NCBI GenBank assembly: GCA_023150915.1
Contig: JAKLKA010000009.1
Location: 41,835 to 105,834 of the forward strand
DNA: 64,000 nucleotides
Direction: 5' to 3'
DNA from: Polyangiaceae bacterium
GTDB taxonomy: Bacteria > Myxococcota_A > Polyangia > Polyangiales > Polyangiaceae
Under the pieces are notes generated by a model, which was given only the letters and a program-made list of their open reading frames with translations, did no database searches and had not been told where the DNA came from. Both the position numbers and the translations under genes were made by a program. This document shows, one piece after another, positions 1 through 9,786 of the stretch (position 1 is its first letter; each line of letters begins with the position of its first letter).

Positions 1-2
1 CG

Positions 3-1700
3 TTCATCGCCAACCTGGATGACGACGACAAAGACGGCAAGCGCGACTGCGAGGACGAGATCGTCAACGGCCCCGCCGACCTCGCCGACCTGGCCGTGTT
101 CAAGGTGAGCCCCTGGCCCACGGCGCCCCAAGACGCCGAGGGCGTGGTCATCATCGACCCCGAGGCGGCCGAGAGCGTCCGCATCTGGCGCGACAACCCG
201 GACGGCACCCAGGCGCTGGTGCTGGGCAGCAAGGGGCCGTGCACGTCTGCCGCCGATTGCCAGTACCTGCTCGAGTACCGCTTCGCTCAGGCGGAAGTGC
301 TCACCGGCGTCACCTTCCGGATCGAAGGGCGTCGCTTCAAGGGCATGCCCCTGTCGAGCCTGATCCCGCAGGACGACGGAAAAAAGTTCCTATGGTCCGG
401 GTTCGTCGACGTGGCCTTCATGGTCGCCAAGAAGGGCACCGGCGAGCGCTACGCGACCACGGATGTCCCCGACGGGTTCGATCGGGTGAAGCTGCGGGTC
501 GCTCCGTGGCTGATGCTCGGCAGCTTGGGGCGGCACGACACGCTCTATTCGTCTGGGTTCTACTCGCCGCTGGTCGAGGGCAACACCGCCGCGGCCCAGG
601 CCGCGAAGGTCGCGTATAGCCCGTATTCGCCCGATCCATCGGACTTCGGCGGCTGGTCGGACATCTGGACCGAGGACTTCTTCCAGACCGGGTGGACCGG
701 GTTCCCCGGCCCGAACGGCACCGTCCAGGGCATGCGCATCTTCAACCCTCGCCCCTGGGGTCGCCCGCCGTCGCAGAATCCAACGCCCGAGCAGGTGAAG
801 GATTATCACCCCACGCGCTGGATCTGGGGCAACCCCGAGAAGGGGCGCCCCGCCGCGGCGCTGGGCCCGGACCAGGGCGCGGCCGAGTTCTACAACCCCG
901 AGAACTTCCAGACCGGGAACACCCAGGACTCTCACGGTAACCACGACCTGGTCCCGCCCCACAAGGACTACAAGATGGGGCGCATCCTCCACGGCAACAA
1001 GGTGATGCAGAACACGCAGGACTTCTACACGGCTCAAGGCGTGCAGGGTCCGCCGATCGTGCTCGACACCACCTGGCTCGCGGTCGAGCACGTGGACGAG
1101 TTCTTCCACTTCGTACCGGCCAAGACCCCCCTCGGCTGGAAGCTCTTGGTCGCGTCGCCCGCGCTGATGACCAAGATGCTCCAAGATCTGAAGGCCAAGG
1201 GTCAGGGGTCCGGCACCCTGCACCAGGGCCGTGGCGGCAACTTCCAGAAGACCGTCGACGAAGCCCTGGCCGACACCAAGCTGATGCAGTGGAGCGAAGC
1301 GGCCGACGTGAAGATCCAAGGCCACATCGATCAGATGAAGATGGAGACCGGGCTCACGGATGCCGACATCATCGAGATCCCGACCTGGTTCGAAGATCTG
1401 GGCGTCAACGAGAAGGTGGCCTGGAACCCCGGGATGGTGAACATGCGCATGCTGGGCAGCGTGGCCAGCATCGCCAAGCCCTTCGGGCCCGACGTGGGTG
1501 GCAAAGACCCGTTCGAAGAGGACATCTTCGCGCGACTCGGTGGGCCCTCGAGCCAGCTGGGCTCGGACGGTCAGGGGCTGAAGGTCTTCTTCACCGACGA
1601 CTGGTCGTATCACGACTCACTTGGTGAGGTGCACTGCGCGACCAACGAGAGCGCACCGGCGCCGTTCGCGGCTGGCTTCTGGTGGGAGACTGCAAAATGA
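3..1700 (+). CDS. Protein-arginine deiminase (PAD), 5'-truncated
   Basis: The frame is open from the left edge, so the N-terminus is missing; the first visible GTG is at 96 but is not the true start. PAD enzymes convert peptidyl-arginine to citrulline in a calcium-dependent reaction. The sequence shows the acidic calcium-site run LDDDDKDGKRDCEDE (bases 15-59), then, counted from the GTG at 96, the Asp motif WTED (D194), the His/Asp motif HVDEF (H332, D334), the conserved KPFGP segment and the nucleophile motif GEVHCATN (C514). These match D350, H471, D473 and C645 of human PAD4 in order and context. The C-terminus ends in FWWETAK, like the WW near the end of animal PADs. Downstream HEAT gene overlaps by ATGA. 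Family assignment is firm; substrate and localisation are unknown. Confidence 0.93.
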   Translation, partial: FIANLDDDDKDGKRDCEDEIVNGPADLADLAVFKVSPWPTAPQDAEGVVIIDPEAAESVRIWRDNPDGTQALVLGSKGPCTSAADCQYLLEYRFAQAEVLTGVTFRIEGRRFKGMPLSSLIPQDDGKKFLWSGFVDVAFMVAKKGTGERYATTDVPDGFDRVKLRVAPWLMLGSLGRHDTLYSSGFYSPLVEGNTAAAQAAKVAYSPYSPDPSDFGGWSDIWTEDFFQTGWTGFPGPNGTVQGMRIFNPRPWGRPPSQNPTPEQVKDYHPTRWIWGNPEKGRPAAALGPDQGAAEFYNPENFQTGNTQDSHGNHDLVPPHKDYKMGRILHGNKVMQNTQDFYTAQGVQGPPIVLDTTWLAVEHVDEFFHFVPAKTPLGWKLLVASPALMTKMLQDLKAKGQGSGTLHQGRGGNFQKTVDEALADTKLMQWSEAADVKIQGHIDQMKMETGLTDADIIEIPTWFEDLGVNEKVAWNPGMVNMRMLGSVASIAKPFGPDVGGKDPFEEDIFARLGGPSSQLGSDGQGLKVFFTDDWSYHDSLGEVHCATNESAPAPFAAGFWWETAK

Positions 1701-2629
1701 AAGCACTGACCCGTCTGCTTGGTATCGGTTTGTTCCTGCTGGCGCCCTCGGCGCTGGCCGACGGCATCAGCGTTGGCCCGTCGGCGTTGCCGAACGAGGC
1801 ACGCGCCAAGCTCGAGAACGACATCGCCGCTGCCAAGGCCGCTCAGCCCAAGCTGTTCGCCGCCGTGAAGAACGTGAAGGGGCACCGCCCCGAGCACTAT
1901 GGCAAAAACCGCAACCCCTTCCCCACGGCCGCCCGTGAGCTGCGCGGGCTCGGCCCGGCCGCGCTCTTGCCCATGCTCGAGGCGCTGGCCTTCCAGGCGC
2001 CTGATCGCGGCAAGCTCACCGACGCCGAGTGGGATGCGCTGGCCATCGGAATGCTCGAGGCCGTGGGCGTGATCAAAGACGCGCGCTCGGGCGCCGTGGT
2101 GGGCGCGATCTTCGAAGCCAGCGCGCTCCGCCCCGGCGTGCGCCTGGCGGCGGCGCGGGCGGCGGGCCGGCTGGGCGGTGACGCCGAGCTCGCCTTGCTC
2201 ACCAGCCACGCCAAGAGCGGCGACCCGCTCGAGCTTCACGCCATCCACGGCCTGGGCGAGATGATGCGCCTCGACGCGGCCAAGCACGTGGCGCAGATCC
2301 TGGGCAGCACCAAAGATGCCCAGGTGGCCGAGGCGGCGGCCACCGCCCTCGGCACGCTGGGCTCGAGCTGGGCGTGGAAGTCGCTGGGCCCGAAGGCCCA
2401 GGCGACCGGGCTCGAGGTCCGCAAGGTGTGTGCGAACGCGCTGGCCCCCCGGGCCGTGCGCGGCAAAGCTGCGCTGCGCACCGCCGCGTCCGAAGCCCTG
2501 CTGATGGTCGACCACCCCGAGACCCTGGACCTGCTCCGTGCCCAGCGCTCGGTCAGCGGGACCGACGCGCGGGTCGTGGACGGGCTGGTTGTCCGGGTCG
2601 AGCGGAAGCGCCAGCGCGCCCCGAAGTGA
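1697..2629 (+). CDS. Secreted HEAT-repeat protein coupled to PAD
   Basis: A 310-residue protein. The ATG at 1697 overlaps the deiminase stop (ATGA) and has a GGTGGGAG ribosome site just upstream, so I prefer it to the in-frame start at 1682. Residues 1-20 form a signal peptide (MKALTRLLGIGLFLLAPSAL) with cleavage near ALA-DG. The rest is Ala/Leu-rich helical repeats of HEAT type, for example LRPGVRLAAARAAGRLGGD and VAEAAATALGTLGS. HEAT solenoids are protein-binding scaffolds. Tight coupling to the deiminase suggests it presents, inhibits or is a substrate of that enzyme; this is inference only. Confidence 0.8.
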   Translation: MKALTRLLGIGLFLLAPSALADGISVGPSALPNEARAKLENDIAAAKAAQPKLFAAVKNVKGHRPEHYGKNRNPFPTAARELRGLGPAALLPMLEALAFQAPDRGKLTDAEWDALAIGMLEAVGVIKDARSGAVVGAIFEASALRPGVRLAAARAAGRLGGDAELALLTSHAKSGDPLELHAIHGLGEMMRLDAAKHVAQILGSTKDAQVAEAAATALGTLGSSWAWKSLGPKAQATGLEVRKVCANALAPRAVRGKAALRTAASEALLMVDHPETLDLLRAQRSVSGTDARVVDGLVVRVERKRQRAPK

Positions 2630-2639
2630 CCCGGCTTTT

Positions 2640-2668
2640 TTGACAGCTCCCACGCCGCCGCCGTATCC
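2640..2668 (+). promoter_or_regulatory. Possible sigma-70-like promoter
   Basis: TTGACA at 2640-2645 is followed, after 17 bases, by GTATCC at 2663-2668, just past a run of Ts that follows the previous gene. It would give a leader of about 50 bases to the ATG at 2725. The -35 is perfect but the -10 is weak, so this is tentative. Confidence 0.3.
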
Positions 2669-2724
2669 GTCTCAGGTTGGAACGGTGGCTTTCGATGCGC
2701 TCGGCCTCCGGAGGGGGACCATAA

Positions 2725-4857
2725 ATGGTCCCTTTCCTGGGCGCGTTCGCCCTGGCCGGCCTGCTCTTGGCGTTTGGCCACGCGTCGGTGGTGGTCGTCG
2801 CGGCGAGCCTCAGCTTCGGGCTGTCCAGCGCGTTCGGCGGCGGCGCCTGGGCGGGCGCGGCGGGCAGTGTGGTGCTCAGCGCTGCGGGGCTCGTCCTGGC
2901 CGAGCTCGCCCTCCGGGCGCGGGCCGCCCGCCGCGATCCCCGCTGGGTCAGTGACGTCCGCACCCTGGCCGAGAGTCGCAGCGTGGCGCTCGACCGGATC
3001 GGCGGCGAAGCGCAGACCCTGGCGCGCGCGCTTCGCGTGGGCGTGGCGATCCCCGACACGCTGGTGCTCACCGCCGAGCTCACCGACGCCTGGCTGCGCG
3101 AGCTGCGGGTGGCGCGCCGCGGCGCCGACCCGGCCGGCGCGCTGCCCGCCGGCGCCGAGGGGCCGCTCGCCGCGTTCTTGCACGGCTGCGCGGGTGCGAA
3201 GATCACCGTGCGGGCATCGTTTCGCGGCACCGACCCCGCGGCCACGTACCCGGGCCTGTTCAGCGGCGTGACTGACGTCGACACGACCACGCTGCACTCG
3301 CTGGCAGCGGCGGTGGGCCGCGTCGTCGAATCTGCCGATTCGCCGCCCGTGCTCGACTATCGGCGCCGCATGCGCCAGGTGGCCACGCTGCACCGCTCGG
3401 TGGTGTTGCAGCGACAGGTCGACGCGGACGTCGCGGGTGTGGCGCAGTCGCGAGGCCTCGACGGTCGCGCCGACTCGATCTTGATCGACTTTGCAAAGCG
3501 TCGTGGGCCCACCATGACCGTGAGCTACGATCTGGTGGACGGCACCGTGATGGCCGTGGCTCCGGAAACGCCGCTGGACGCGACGCCCAGCTGGATGAAC
3601 CGCCTGGCCGCGCTGGTGGTCGCGCTGGACAGCGAGCTTGGCGGCACGGTGTTGGTCCAGTTCGCGGTCGAGGGCGGGCGGCTCTGGGTGCAGTCGGTGC
3701 GGCGCGTGCAGACCGAGCAGCGCACCACCTGGGTCAGCGCCGGCGGCCCGCTCGAGGCGTTGTTTCCACGGCTGCCGCGCTTCGTGTGCGAGACCTTCGG
3801 CGACGGCGCGGTGCTCGCGGACGGGGTGAACGAGGCCCTGGCCGGTCTGGCGGTGGCCACGCCGGCGGACGTTCGCTTCGAAGAGGGCGTGCGCTACCTG
3901 AACGTCGAGGTGCTGCGGCGCGCGCTCGGTCGCCTGGGCGTCGAGGTTCTGTTTTCGGAACCGGTCTGGCGATTGCTCGCGCTGTCGCGCGGTCGGCCGC
4001 GGCGCGCCTTCATGAAGCCGCCCGAGGTCGACGCCGACATCGCCAAGAGCATCGACCGGCTGCGCGCCTGGCAGAGCCGCGTGCTCTTGCCGCTCTCGCG
4101 CGAGCACGTGGCGCTCGGCGTGCGCCGCTGGTTGATCGAGGCCGTGATCGGCATGCTCTCCGACGGCGCCACCGGTGAGCCGGTCCCCCGCATTCATCAG
4201 CGTCTGCGCCCCCTGCTCAAACGGCGAGCCGCCCGCTGCTCGGGCGAGCACGAGCGCGCGCGCCGCCACGTGGAAGAGAGCGAGCCGGCGGTGCGACAGC
4301 TCGCCGCTCAGATCTTGGCGCGCGGTGCCACCGACTGGAGCGGCGTGTTCGTCGGCGAGCGCCACCTGTACGCCGGGCTGGACGAGATGACGCGCTGGGC
4401 GCACTCACCGGCCGAGCGCGACGGCCTGGGTGCGGCGTGGGAAGAAGAGAAGCTCGGCTTCGAGGCGCGCCACCTGATGGAGACCCCCGAGCGGATCGTC
4501 GAGCCCGCGCCGCCCGACAGCATGCTCTCGCTGGCCGACTCGGCGCTGGCGGTGGTCGGCCTGACTGCGGGCGAAGCCGACGGCGTGGTGGCCGCGCCGA
4601 CCGAGTCGCGCGGTCAGATCCCGGCTTCGGCCGTGGTGGTGTTGCCCGACGGCCGCCCGGACTTTGCCTGGGCCGTGCTCAGCGCGCGCGCGGTGGTCTT
4701 CACCGGCGGCGGCGCCCTCTCGCCCATGGCGCAACTGGCGCGCGAGCTGGGGATCCCTACGGTGATCACCGTGCAGCGCTTGCCCGTCACCAGCCTCCCC
4801 ATCGGGCGCACCGTCCACGTGGACGGCGCGCTGGGCGCGCTCGAGGTGCGACAGTGA
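2725..4857 (+). CDS. Membrane protein with PEP/pyruvate dikinase-like domains, catalytic His missing
   Basis: A 710-residue protein; ATG at 2725 follows the ribosome site GGAGGGGGA. Residues 3-63 form two hydrophobic segments. A PPDK_N/PEP-synthase-like ATP-grasp region starts around residue 92 (GGEAQTLARALRVGVAIPDT) and contains VRASFRGTDPAATYPGLFSG, the counterpart of the RSSA.ED...F.G nucleotide motif. A PEP-utilising mobile-type domain lies at the C-terminus, but where the family has G-x-x-x-SH-A it reads GGGALSPMAQLARELGIP, so the phosphorylated His is Pro (residue 667). Full dikinase chemistry is therefore unlikely. The next gene overlaps by GTGA, so the two are probably co-translated. 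Architecture confident, function unknown. Confidence 0.75.
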   Translation: MVPFLGAFALAGLLLAFGHASVVVVAASLSFGLSSAFGGGAWAGAAGSVVLSAAGLVLAELALRARAARRDPRWVSDVRTLAESRSVALDRIGGEAQTLARALRVGVAIPDTLVLTAELTDAWLRELRVARRGADPAGALPAGAEGPLAAFLHGCAGAKITVRASFRGTDPAATYPGLFSGVTDVDTTTLHSLAAAVGRVVESADSPPVLDYRRRMRQVATLHRSVVLQRQVDADVAGVAQSRGLDGRADSILIDFAKRRGPTMTVSYDLVDGTVMAVAPETPLDATPSWMNRLAALVVALDSELGGTVLVQFAVEGGRLWVQSVRRVQTEQRTTWVSAGGPLEALFPRLPRFVCETFGDGAVLADGVNEALAGLAVATPADVRFEEGVRYLNVEVLRRALGRLGVEVLFSEPVWRLLALSRGRPRRAFMKPPEVDADIAKSIDRLRAWQSRVLLPLSREHVALGVRRWLIEAVIGMLSDGATGEPVPRIHQRLRPLLKRRAARCSGEHERARRHVEESEPAVRQLAAQILARGATDWSGVFVGERHLYAGLDEMTRWAHSPAERDGLGAAWEEEKLGFEARHLMETPERIVEPAPPDSMLSLADSALAVVGLTAGEADGVVAAPTESRGQIPASAVVVLPDGRPDFAWAVLSARAVVFTGGGALSPMAQLARELGIPTVITVQRLPVTSLPIGRTVHVDGALGALEVRQ

Positions 4858-6368
4858 GTGGCTGGCTGGTCGGCGTCAGCATGCTCGGCGCTGGCCTGCT
4901 CTTCGCAGCCAGCTTGTTCGGTGCGCGGAAGCTGGCAGACTGGCTCGGAACGGACGAGCCGCCGGCCTGGCGCGCCGTACTGTTCCTGGTCGTGGCGTTG
5001 GGGGCGCTTCTCGCCCTTCGCTTCCTGCCCCACGCGGGCGTGCTGGCGTTCGTCACGCTCTGGGCGCTGGTCGGAACGGCGCTCGAGCAGCGTGGCAGCG
5101 CCCTGCGCGGCCGGCTAGCGGTGCTTCAGCTCTACGCGGTGCTCTTCGCCTCGGCCTATCTGTACGGCCACGCGCGCGGCCTGATCTCGGGCAGCCGCGC
5201 TTCGGCCGGGTTGAGCTTCGCGTTCGTCGATCAGCTCACGCAGATCGCGCTGCCGCTTGCCGACCGGGTGCTGGCGCTATCGCGCGGGGCCGCGCCCCAG
5301 GTCGCCACCCATGCCGTCGCGGCTGGGCTCTCGGGGCACCTGGCGTTGTGGCTCGCAATCGCGGCGTTCGCCCTGGCGGTGTACGCCTCGGCGTACTTCG
5401 CGCGCCGTCCGCTGGCGCTGCCCGGCGCCCAGCTGCTGCCGCAGCCCCGGGTCGCCGCGCTGGTCTTCGTGGTGCTGGCCATCGCGGGCGGCGTCGCGCC
5501 TCTCCCCTTCGTGTCGCTTCCGGCCATCGCGCTGGCCCCGCTGTTCGTGGCGGACGGCGGCGCGCTGGTCCACCGCTGGCTCTCGCGCTTCCGTGCTCGC
5601 GGCCTGGTGCTCTTGGTGCTGGTGGCAGCGTTCCCGCTCGTGCCCGCGCTGGCGTTCGTCGCCGCTGGCCTGGGCGTGATGTCGCAGCTCCTGGGGCTGC
5701 GCGAGCTCTTGCCGTTCGCGGCGCTCGACGAGGCACCTCTGCGCCGGCCGCGGCTGAGTGCGCTCCTGGGGTTCGTCGTGCTTTCTTCGGCGTGTGTGCT
5801 CGGCGGGTCGACCGTGGCGCATGGGGCGCTCCGGCGCGTTTCCCCCCGCCTGGGCGCGCCCGCAGAGGTGTGTGGCAGCGCCGAACCCACCGTGGACTGG
5901 GAAGCACGCACCGCGGCGTTCGCCCTACCGAGCGGGCGGCTCACCATGGACCTGGACGAGACGCCGCTCGACGAGGCCGGGCCTGGCCGTGCCTGCGAGC
6001 GTGCGGGCAAGCGGCTGTGTACCTCCGACGAGTGGTACCTGGCGTGCGCCTGCACCTATCCGCTCGAGCTCGAGGCCGGCACCAAGACCAGCACGCTGTA
6101 CGCTTTCGTCGCCCGTGCCGACCGCGAGCGGAGCGCCGGCCCCCCGGAACCCCGGCAGCCCACGCTGGCCTCCGACAAGCGCAGCGAGCTTCGGGGTTTG
6201 CTCACCGGCAAGAGCGAGCTGGTGTCGCAGGGCGCGGCGCGAGCCCTGCTCGTGGCCGGGCCCAACGACGCCCTGCACGACCCCTGGACCGTGGACTGCC
6301 GGCACCGCTCGTTCACGACTGAACGTGCGCTCCCGAGCCAGTTCGTCGCCGCGCGCTGTTGCCGCTGA
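4854..6368 (+). CDS. Polytopic membrane protein with FGE-sulfatase-like tail
   Basis: The start is the GTG at 4854 overlapping the previous stop (GTGA); the same frame is open further upstream but that part only shadows the neighbour. The 504-residue product has about ten hydrophobic helices over roughly residues 1-330 and then a soluble tail. The tail contains [18 protein letters not shown] (from Cys381), resembling the AGKRLPTEAEWE motif of formylglycine-generating-enzyme/sulfatase-modifying domains, and ends in FVAARCCR, like the Arg-Cys end of that fold. The domain is short and probably a non-catalytic relative. It is translationally coupled to the PEP-dikinase-like membrane protein, so the pair may form one complex. 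Confidence 0.7.
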   Translation: MSGWLVGVSMLGAGLLFAASLFGARKLADWLGTDEPPAWRAVLFLVVALGALLALRFLPHAGVLAFVTLWALVGTALEQRGSALRGRLAVLQLYAVLFASAYLYGHARGLISGSRASAGLSFAFVDQLTQIALPLADRVLALSRGAAPQVATHAVAAGLSGHLALWLAIAAFALAVYASAYFARRPLALPGAQLLPQPRVAALVFVVLAIAGGVAPLPFVSLPAIALAPLFVADGGALVHRWLSRFRARGLVLLVLVAAFPLVPALAFVAAGLGVMSQLLGLRELLPFAALDEAPLRRPRLSALLGFVVLSSACVLGGSTVAHGALRRVSPRLGAPAEVCGSAEPTVDWEARTAAFALPSGRLTMDLDETPLDEAGPGRACERAGKRLCTSDEWYLACACTYPLELEAGTKTSTLYAFVARADRERSAGPPEPRQPTLASDKRSELRGLLTGKSELVSQGAARALLVAGPNDALHDPWTVDCRHRSFTTERALPSQFVAARCCR

Positions 6369-6394
6369 CGCACGCCGCGGCTAGCGTGCCGCGC

Positions 6395-7378
6395 ATGTCC
6401 AAGGTCTTCGAAGACAACTCGCAGTCCATCGGTCGCACTCCTCTGGTGAAGATCAACCGCATCACCGCCGGCGCGCCCGCCACGGTGCTTGCCAAGATCG
6501 AGGGGCGGAACCCGGCGTATTCGGTCAAGTGCCGCATCGGCGCGGCGATGGTGTGGGACGCCGAGAAACGCGGGCTGCTCGGCCCCGGCAAGGCCATCGT
6601 CGAAGCCACCAGCGGCAATACCGGCATCGCGCTGGCGTTCGCCGCCGCGTCGCGCGGGATCGAGTGCGTGCTCACCATGCCCGAGACCATGACCCTCGAG
6701 CGGCGCAAGGTGCTGGTCGCTCTGGGCGCCAAGCTGATCTTGACGCCTGGTGCCCAGGGCATGAAGGGCGCGATCGCCAAGGCCGAAGAGCTGGCCGCGG
6801 CCGAACCGAACCGCTACGTGCCGATGCGGCAGTTCGACAACCCGGCCAATCCGGCCATCCACGAGCAGACCACGGGGCCCGAGATCTGGGAGGCCACCGG
6901 CGGCAACGTGGACGTGCTCGTCTCGGGCGTCGGAACCGGCGGCACCCTGACCGGCGTGAGCCGCTTCTTCGAGAAGGGCAAGAACAAGCCGCTGCACACC
7001 GTGGCGGTCGAGCCCAAGGCTTCGCCCGTCATTGCTCAGACCTTGGCCGGCGAGCCCCTGGCCCCGTCACCCCACAAGATCCAGGGGCTTGGCGCCGGCT
7101 TCGTGCCAAAGAACCTCGATCTCTCGTTCGTGGATCAGGTCGAGCACGTCACCAACGAAGAGGCCATCGAGATGGCTCGCCGCCTGGCGAAGGAAGAGGG
7201 CATCTTGTCGGGCATTTCCTGTGGGGCGGCCATGGTGGTGGCCGACCGCTTGGCCCGGGACCCACGGTTTGCCGGCAAGACCATCGTGGCCGTGCTGCCC
7301 GACTCGGGTGAGCGCTACCTGACCGGGGCGCTCTACGAGGGCATGTTCGACGAGGTCGTGGCCGCGACGGCCGGCTGA
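6395..7378 (+). CDS. cysK: Cysteine synthase A (O-acetylserine sulfhydrylase)
   Basis: PLP enzyme that makes L-cysteine from O-acetylserine and sulfide. The ATG at 6395 gives [19 protein letters not shown], which aligns from residue 1 with enterobacterial CysK; the longer upstream start is not needed. Length 327 residues, as in the family. Visible motifs are [12 protein letters not shown] with the Schiff-base Lys45, the substrate loop [22 protein letters not shown] for cofactor phosphate, and GISCGAAM near the C-terminus. Similarity to the E. coli enzyme runs end to end, unusually close for a distant phylum. No cysE is adjacent; it appears to be a single gene. Confidence 0.96.
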   Translation: MSKVFEDNSQSIGRTPLVKINRITAGAPATVLAKIEGRNPAYSVKCRIGAAMVWDAEKRGLLGPGKAIVEATSGNTGIALAFAAASRGIECVLTMPETMTLERRKVLVALGAKLILTPGAQGMKGAIAKAEELAAAEPNRYVPMRQFDNPANPAIHEQTTGPEIWEATGGNVDVLVSGVGTGGTLTGVSRFFEKGKNKPLHTVAVEPKASPVIAQTLAGEPLAPSPHKIQGLGAGFVPKNLDLSFVDQVEHVTNEEAIEMARRLAKEEGILSGISCGAAMVVADRLARDPRFAGKTIVAVLPDSGERYLTGALYEGMFDEVVAATAG

Positions 7379-7511
7379 AGAAGAGATTCAGATCTTTTCT
7401 CCCGGCGGCGCGTAACAGCATGAAACGCCGCTGAGGCGCCGGACCGGCGCCACCAAACGGACAGGCCCGAGCGGTTTTCGCGCGGGTGTGTCCTCCGACA
7501 GGAGAAAAGGG

Positions 7512-8933
7512 ATGATCCGCCGTTGGCTAAGGACGCCGAGGGCCCGCCGGGGTCTGGCTTTGGGTATCGTCGTGCTCGCAACCGGAGGCCTGGTCTTGGC
7601 CCGGGCCCCCGCGATGTCGGCCTCGTCGACCTTCGGCATCGCCCTCGGGCCCAACGCCACCAGCTTCTCGGGCCCCGGCGCCAGCGGCACGCTCGCGCTG
7701 AGCCAGACCAAGGTGCACACCTCGGGCAATCAGAACGTGTTCGCCGAGCTCAGGCTCAAGGCGGACCCGGGGCGCGCGGTGGCCGAAGAGCGCGCACCGC
7801 TGTCCCTGGCCATCGTGATCGACACCTCGGGGTCGATGGGCGGCGAGAAGATCGAGAGCGCCAAGCGCAGCGTGGTCTCGTTCCTCCGGCAGATGCGCGA
7901 TGACGACGAGGTCGCAGTGGTGCGCTACGACCACAGCCACGAGGTGCTGCAACCCCTGGCGCGCGTGGGCTCGATCAGAAACTCGCTGATCGACCGCGTG
8001 AACGCCCTGCAGGCTGCCGGTGGCACCAACATCCCTCCGGCGCTCAACCAAGGTTTGTCGCTGCTGTCGGACGCCAGCGGCCGCCGCGTGCGCCGCGTGG
8101 TGCTGGTCAGCGACGGGCTCGACAGCGGGCGCGGGCGGGCGGTCGACATCGCGCAGAACGCGTCGGATTCGCGCGCCACGGTCTCGGCACTGGGGATCGG
8201 GCTCGACTTCGACGAGGGCTACATGTCGGCGGTGGCCAGCGCCGGCCGCGGCAACTTCGGCTTCGTGCAAGACGGCGGCGCGCTGGCGCGTTTCCTGGAA
8301 CGCGAGCTGAAAGAGACGGCCAGCACGGTCATCGAATCGGCCCAGGCGCGCGTCGAGCTGCCGGCGGGGGCTCGCTTCGTGCGGGCGGTGGGCGCTCGGG
8401 CCAACGTGGTCGGAAACACGCTCGAGCTTCAGGTCGGGTCGCTGTTCGCCGGTGACGAGCGTCGGGTGGTGGTCGAGCTCTCTTTCGACGCCGAGCATGG
8501 CGAGAGCATGCCGCTCCGAGCGGACGTCTCGTGGCAGCGGGTGGGGGGTGACCGAGTCAGCTCGAAGCTCTCGGCGCTCACGGTCACCGGCGAGAACGAT
8601 GCCGAGCTCGCACTGGCGTCGCGCGACGGCCGGGTCTACGCCAGCGCGCTGTCGGCCACGGCGTCGATGCGCCAGATCGCCGCGGCCGAGGCGTATGCGC
8701 GCGGCGACACCGCCGCCGCCGAGCAGCTGCTCGCGGAGAACGAGAAGAGCCTGGACGTGGCGGTTGCCGCCGCGCCTGCGGAAGAGAAGGCGGCAGTGGA
8801 ACGCCAGCGCGCCGAGGTCAGCGACGCGCGCTCCAAGTTCCGCGCGGCGGCGCCCGGATCGCCGGCGGCCAAGGCAGCCGGCAAGGCGTCGGCAGCCAAG
8901 AACGCCGAGAACCTCTCACGCCAGGCGTTCTGA
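7512..8933 (+). CDS. VWA-domain protein with N-terminal membrane anchor
   Basis: The ATG at 7512 (MIRRWLRTPR) follows the strong ribosome site AGGAGAAAAGG; 473 residues. An Arg-rich start and one hydrophobic helix suggest a signal anchor, then a von Willebrand factor A domain with MIDAS motif DTSGSMGG (Asp104) and later GGTNIPPAL and VLVSDGLDSG. The C-terminal 130 residues are Ala/Glu/Lys-rich and helical (AEAYARGDTAAAEQLLAENE), tetratricopeptide-like. Such proteins bind partners through a divalent metal in the envelope. Two membrane-protein genes follow at 8950 and 9783, probably in one operon. Confidence 0.85.
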   Translation: MIRRWLRTPRARRGLALGIVVLATGGLVLARAPAMSASSTFGIALGPNATSFSGPGASGTLALSQTKVHTSGNQNVFAELRLKADPGRAVAEERAPLSLAIVIDTSGSMGGEKIESAKRSVVSFLRQMRDDDEVAVVRYDHSHEVLQPLARVGSIRNSLIDRVNALQAAGGTNIPPALNQGLSLLSDASGRRVRRVVLVSDGLDSGRGRAVDIAQNASDSRATVSALGIGLDFDEGYMSAVASAGRGNFGFVQDGGALARFLERELKETASTVIESAQARVELPAGARFVRAVGARANVVGNTLELQVGSLFAGDERRVVVELSFDAEHGESMPLRADVSWQRVGGDRVSSKLSALTVTGENDAELALASRDGRVYASALSATASMRQIAAAEAYARGDTAAAEQLLAENEKSLDVAVAAAPAEEKAAVERQRAEVSDARSKFRAAAPGSPAAKAAGKASAAKNAENLSRQAF

Positions 8934-8949
8934 GCTGAAGGAGCCCCCG

Positions 8950-9786
8950 ATGCGCGCACTGTCCCTGCTCTTCGCCTCGGCGCTGGCCTACGGCCTCTTG
9001 CCCTACTCGTCGCGCTTCGGCACGGTGATCGGCGCCGTCGTGGCGGTGGGCTTTGGTGTGCTCTTGGCGCTGGCTGCCAGCTTCTCGTCGAATGCCATCG
9101 CCGTCGCGTCCGGTGCGCTGGGCGCATTCGCCGCGGGCGTGCTGGCCGCCCACGCCCCGGCGCTGGCGGGCGCGGCGCTGCTGGGCCTTTCGTTTGCCGA
9201 GCGCACGCTGCGCGTCCGCGATCGCAACTCGCGCATCGTGCACCTGGGCGTCGCGCTCGGCGCCGGCGGGTTGGCGGGTCATCTGGCGATGCAGTACTCG
9301 GCCTCGGAGCCCCTGGTGCGTGCGGTGGTGGTGGTGATCGCGGCCGTGCTCTCGGCCGCCCCGCTGCTGATCCCCGCCGACGACCCGGTGGCGCACGCGC
9401 TGGACGAGCTGGCCGGGGCCATTGACGGCGAGTCTGGACCGAAGCTCAGCGCCGCCGCCGAGCTGCGGCGCTCGGTCGACGAGTCGCTGCTCGACTCGTC
9501 GGGGGCCCGCGACGCGCGGCGCGCGTGGAAGAACCTGCTCGGGCTCGGTCAGGCCCGTGTGCGCCTGTCGTCGGCCAAGGCGCCCAGCGAGCGCGCCCAA
9601 GCCGTGATGCGGCGGGTGGACCAGCGCATTGCGGAGCACGTGGACAGCCTGAACCGCATGTACACCGCGGCGGACGCCGCCAGTGCCGCGGGGCTCAGCC
9701 TGGACGACGCCGCGCTGCGCAGCGTCGAGACCACGCGCGAGACCCTGGACGAGGTCAGCAAGGCCATCATCGAAGAGGCCGTATGA
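8950..9786 (+). CDS. Membrane protein with cytoplasmic helical domain
   Basis: The ATG at 8950 follows GAAGGAGC; 278 residues. Roughly residues 1-145 hold about six hydrophobic helices; the remaining part is charged and helical (LDELAGAIDG, AVMRRVDQRIAEHVDSLN) with coiled-coil character. No family recognised. It lies 16 bases after the VWA gene and overlaps the next gene by ATGA, so a role in the same envelope complex is likely. Confidence 0.7.
   Translation: MRALSLLFASALAYGLLPYSSRFGTVIGAVVAVGFGVLLALAASFSSNAIAVASGALGAFAAGVLAAHAPALAGAALLGLSFAERTLRVRDRNSRIVHLGVALGAGGLAGHLAMQYSASEPLVRAVVVVIAAVLSAAPLLIPADDPVAHALDELAGAIDGESGPKLSAAAELRRSVDESLLDSSGARDARRAWKNLLGLGQARVRLSSAKAPSERAQAVMRRVDQRIAEHVDSLNRMYTAADAASAAGLSLDDAALRSVETTRETLDEVSKAIIEEAV

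Noticed and set aside
390..4404. Very long open frames on the minus strand opposite the first genes
   Set aside because: They are a by-product of GC-rich third positions; their products are Arg/His/Pro-rich with no motifs, and the plus-strand genes have clear families.
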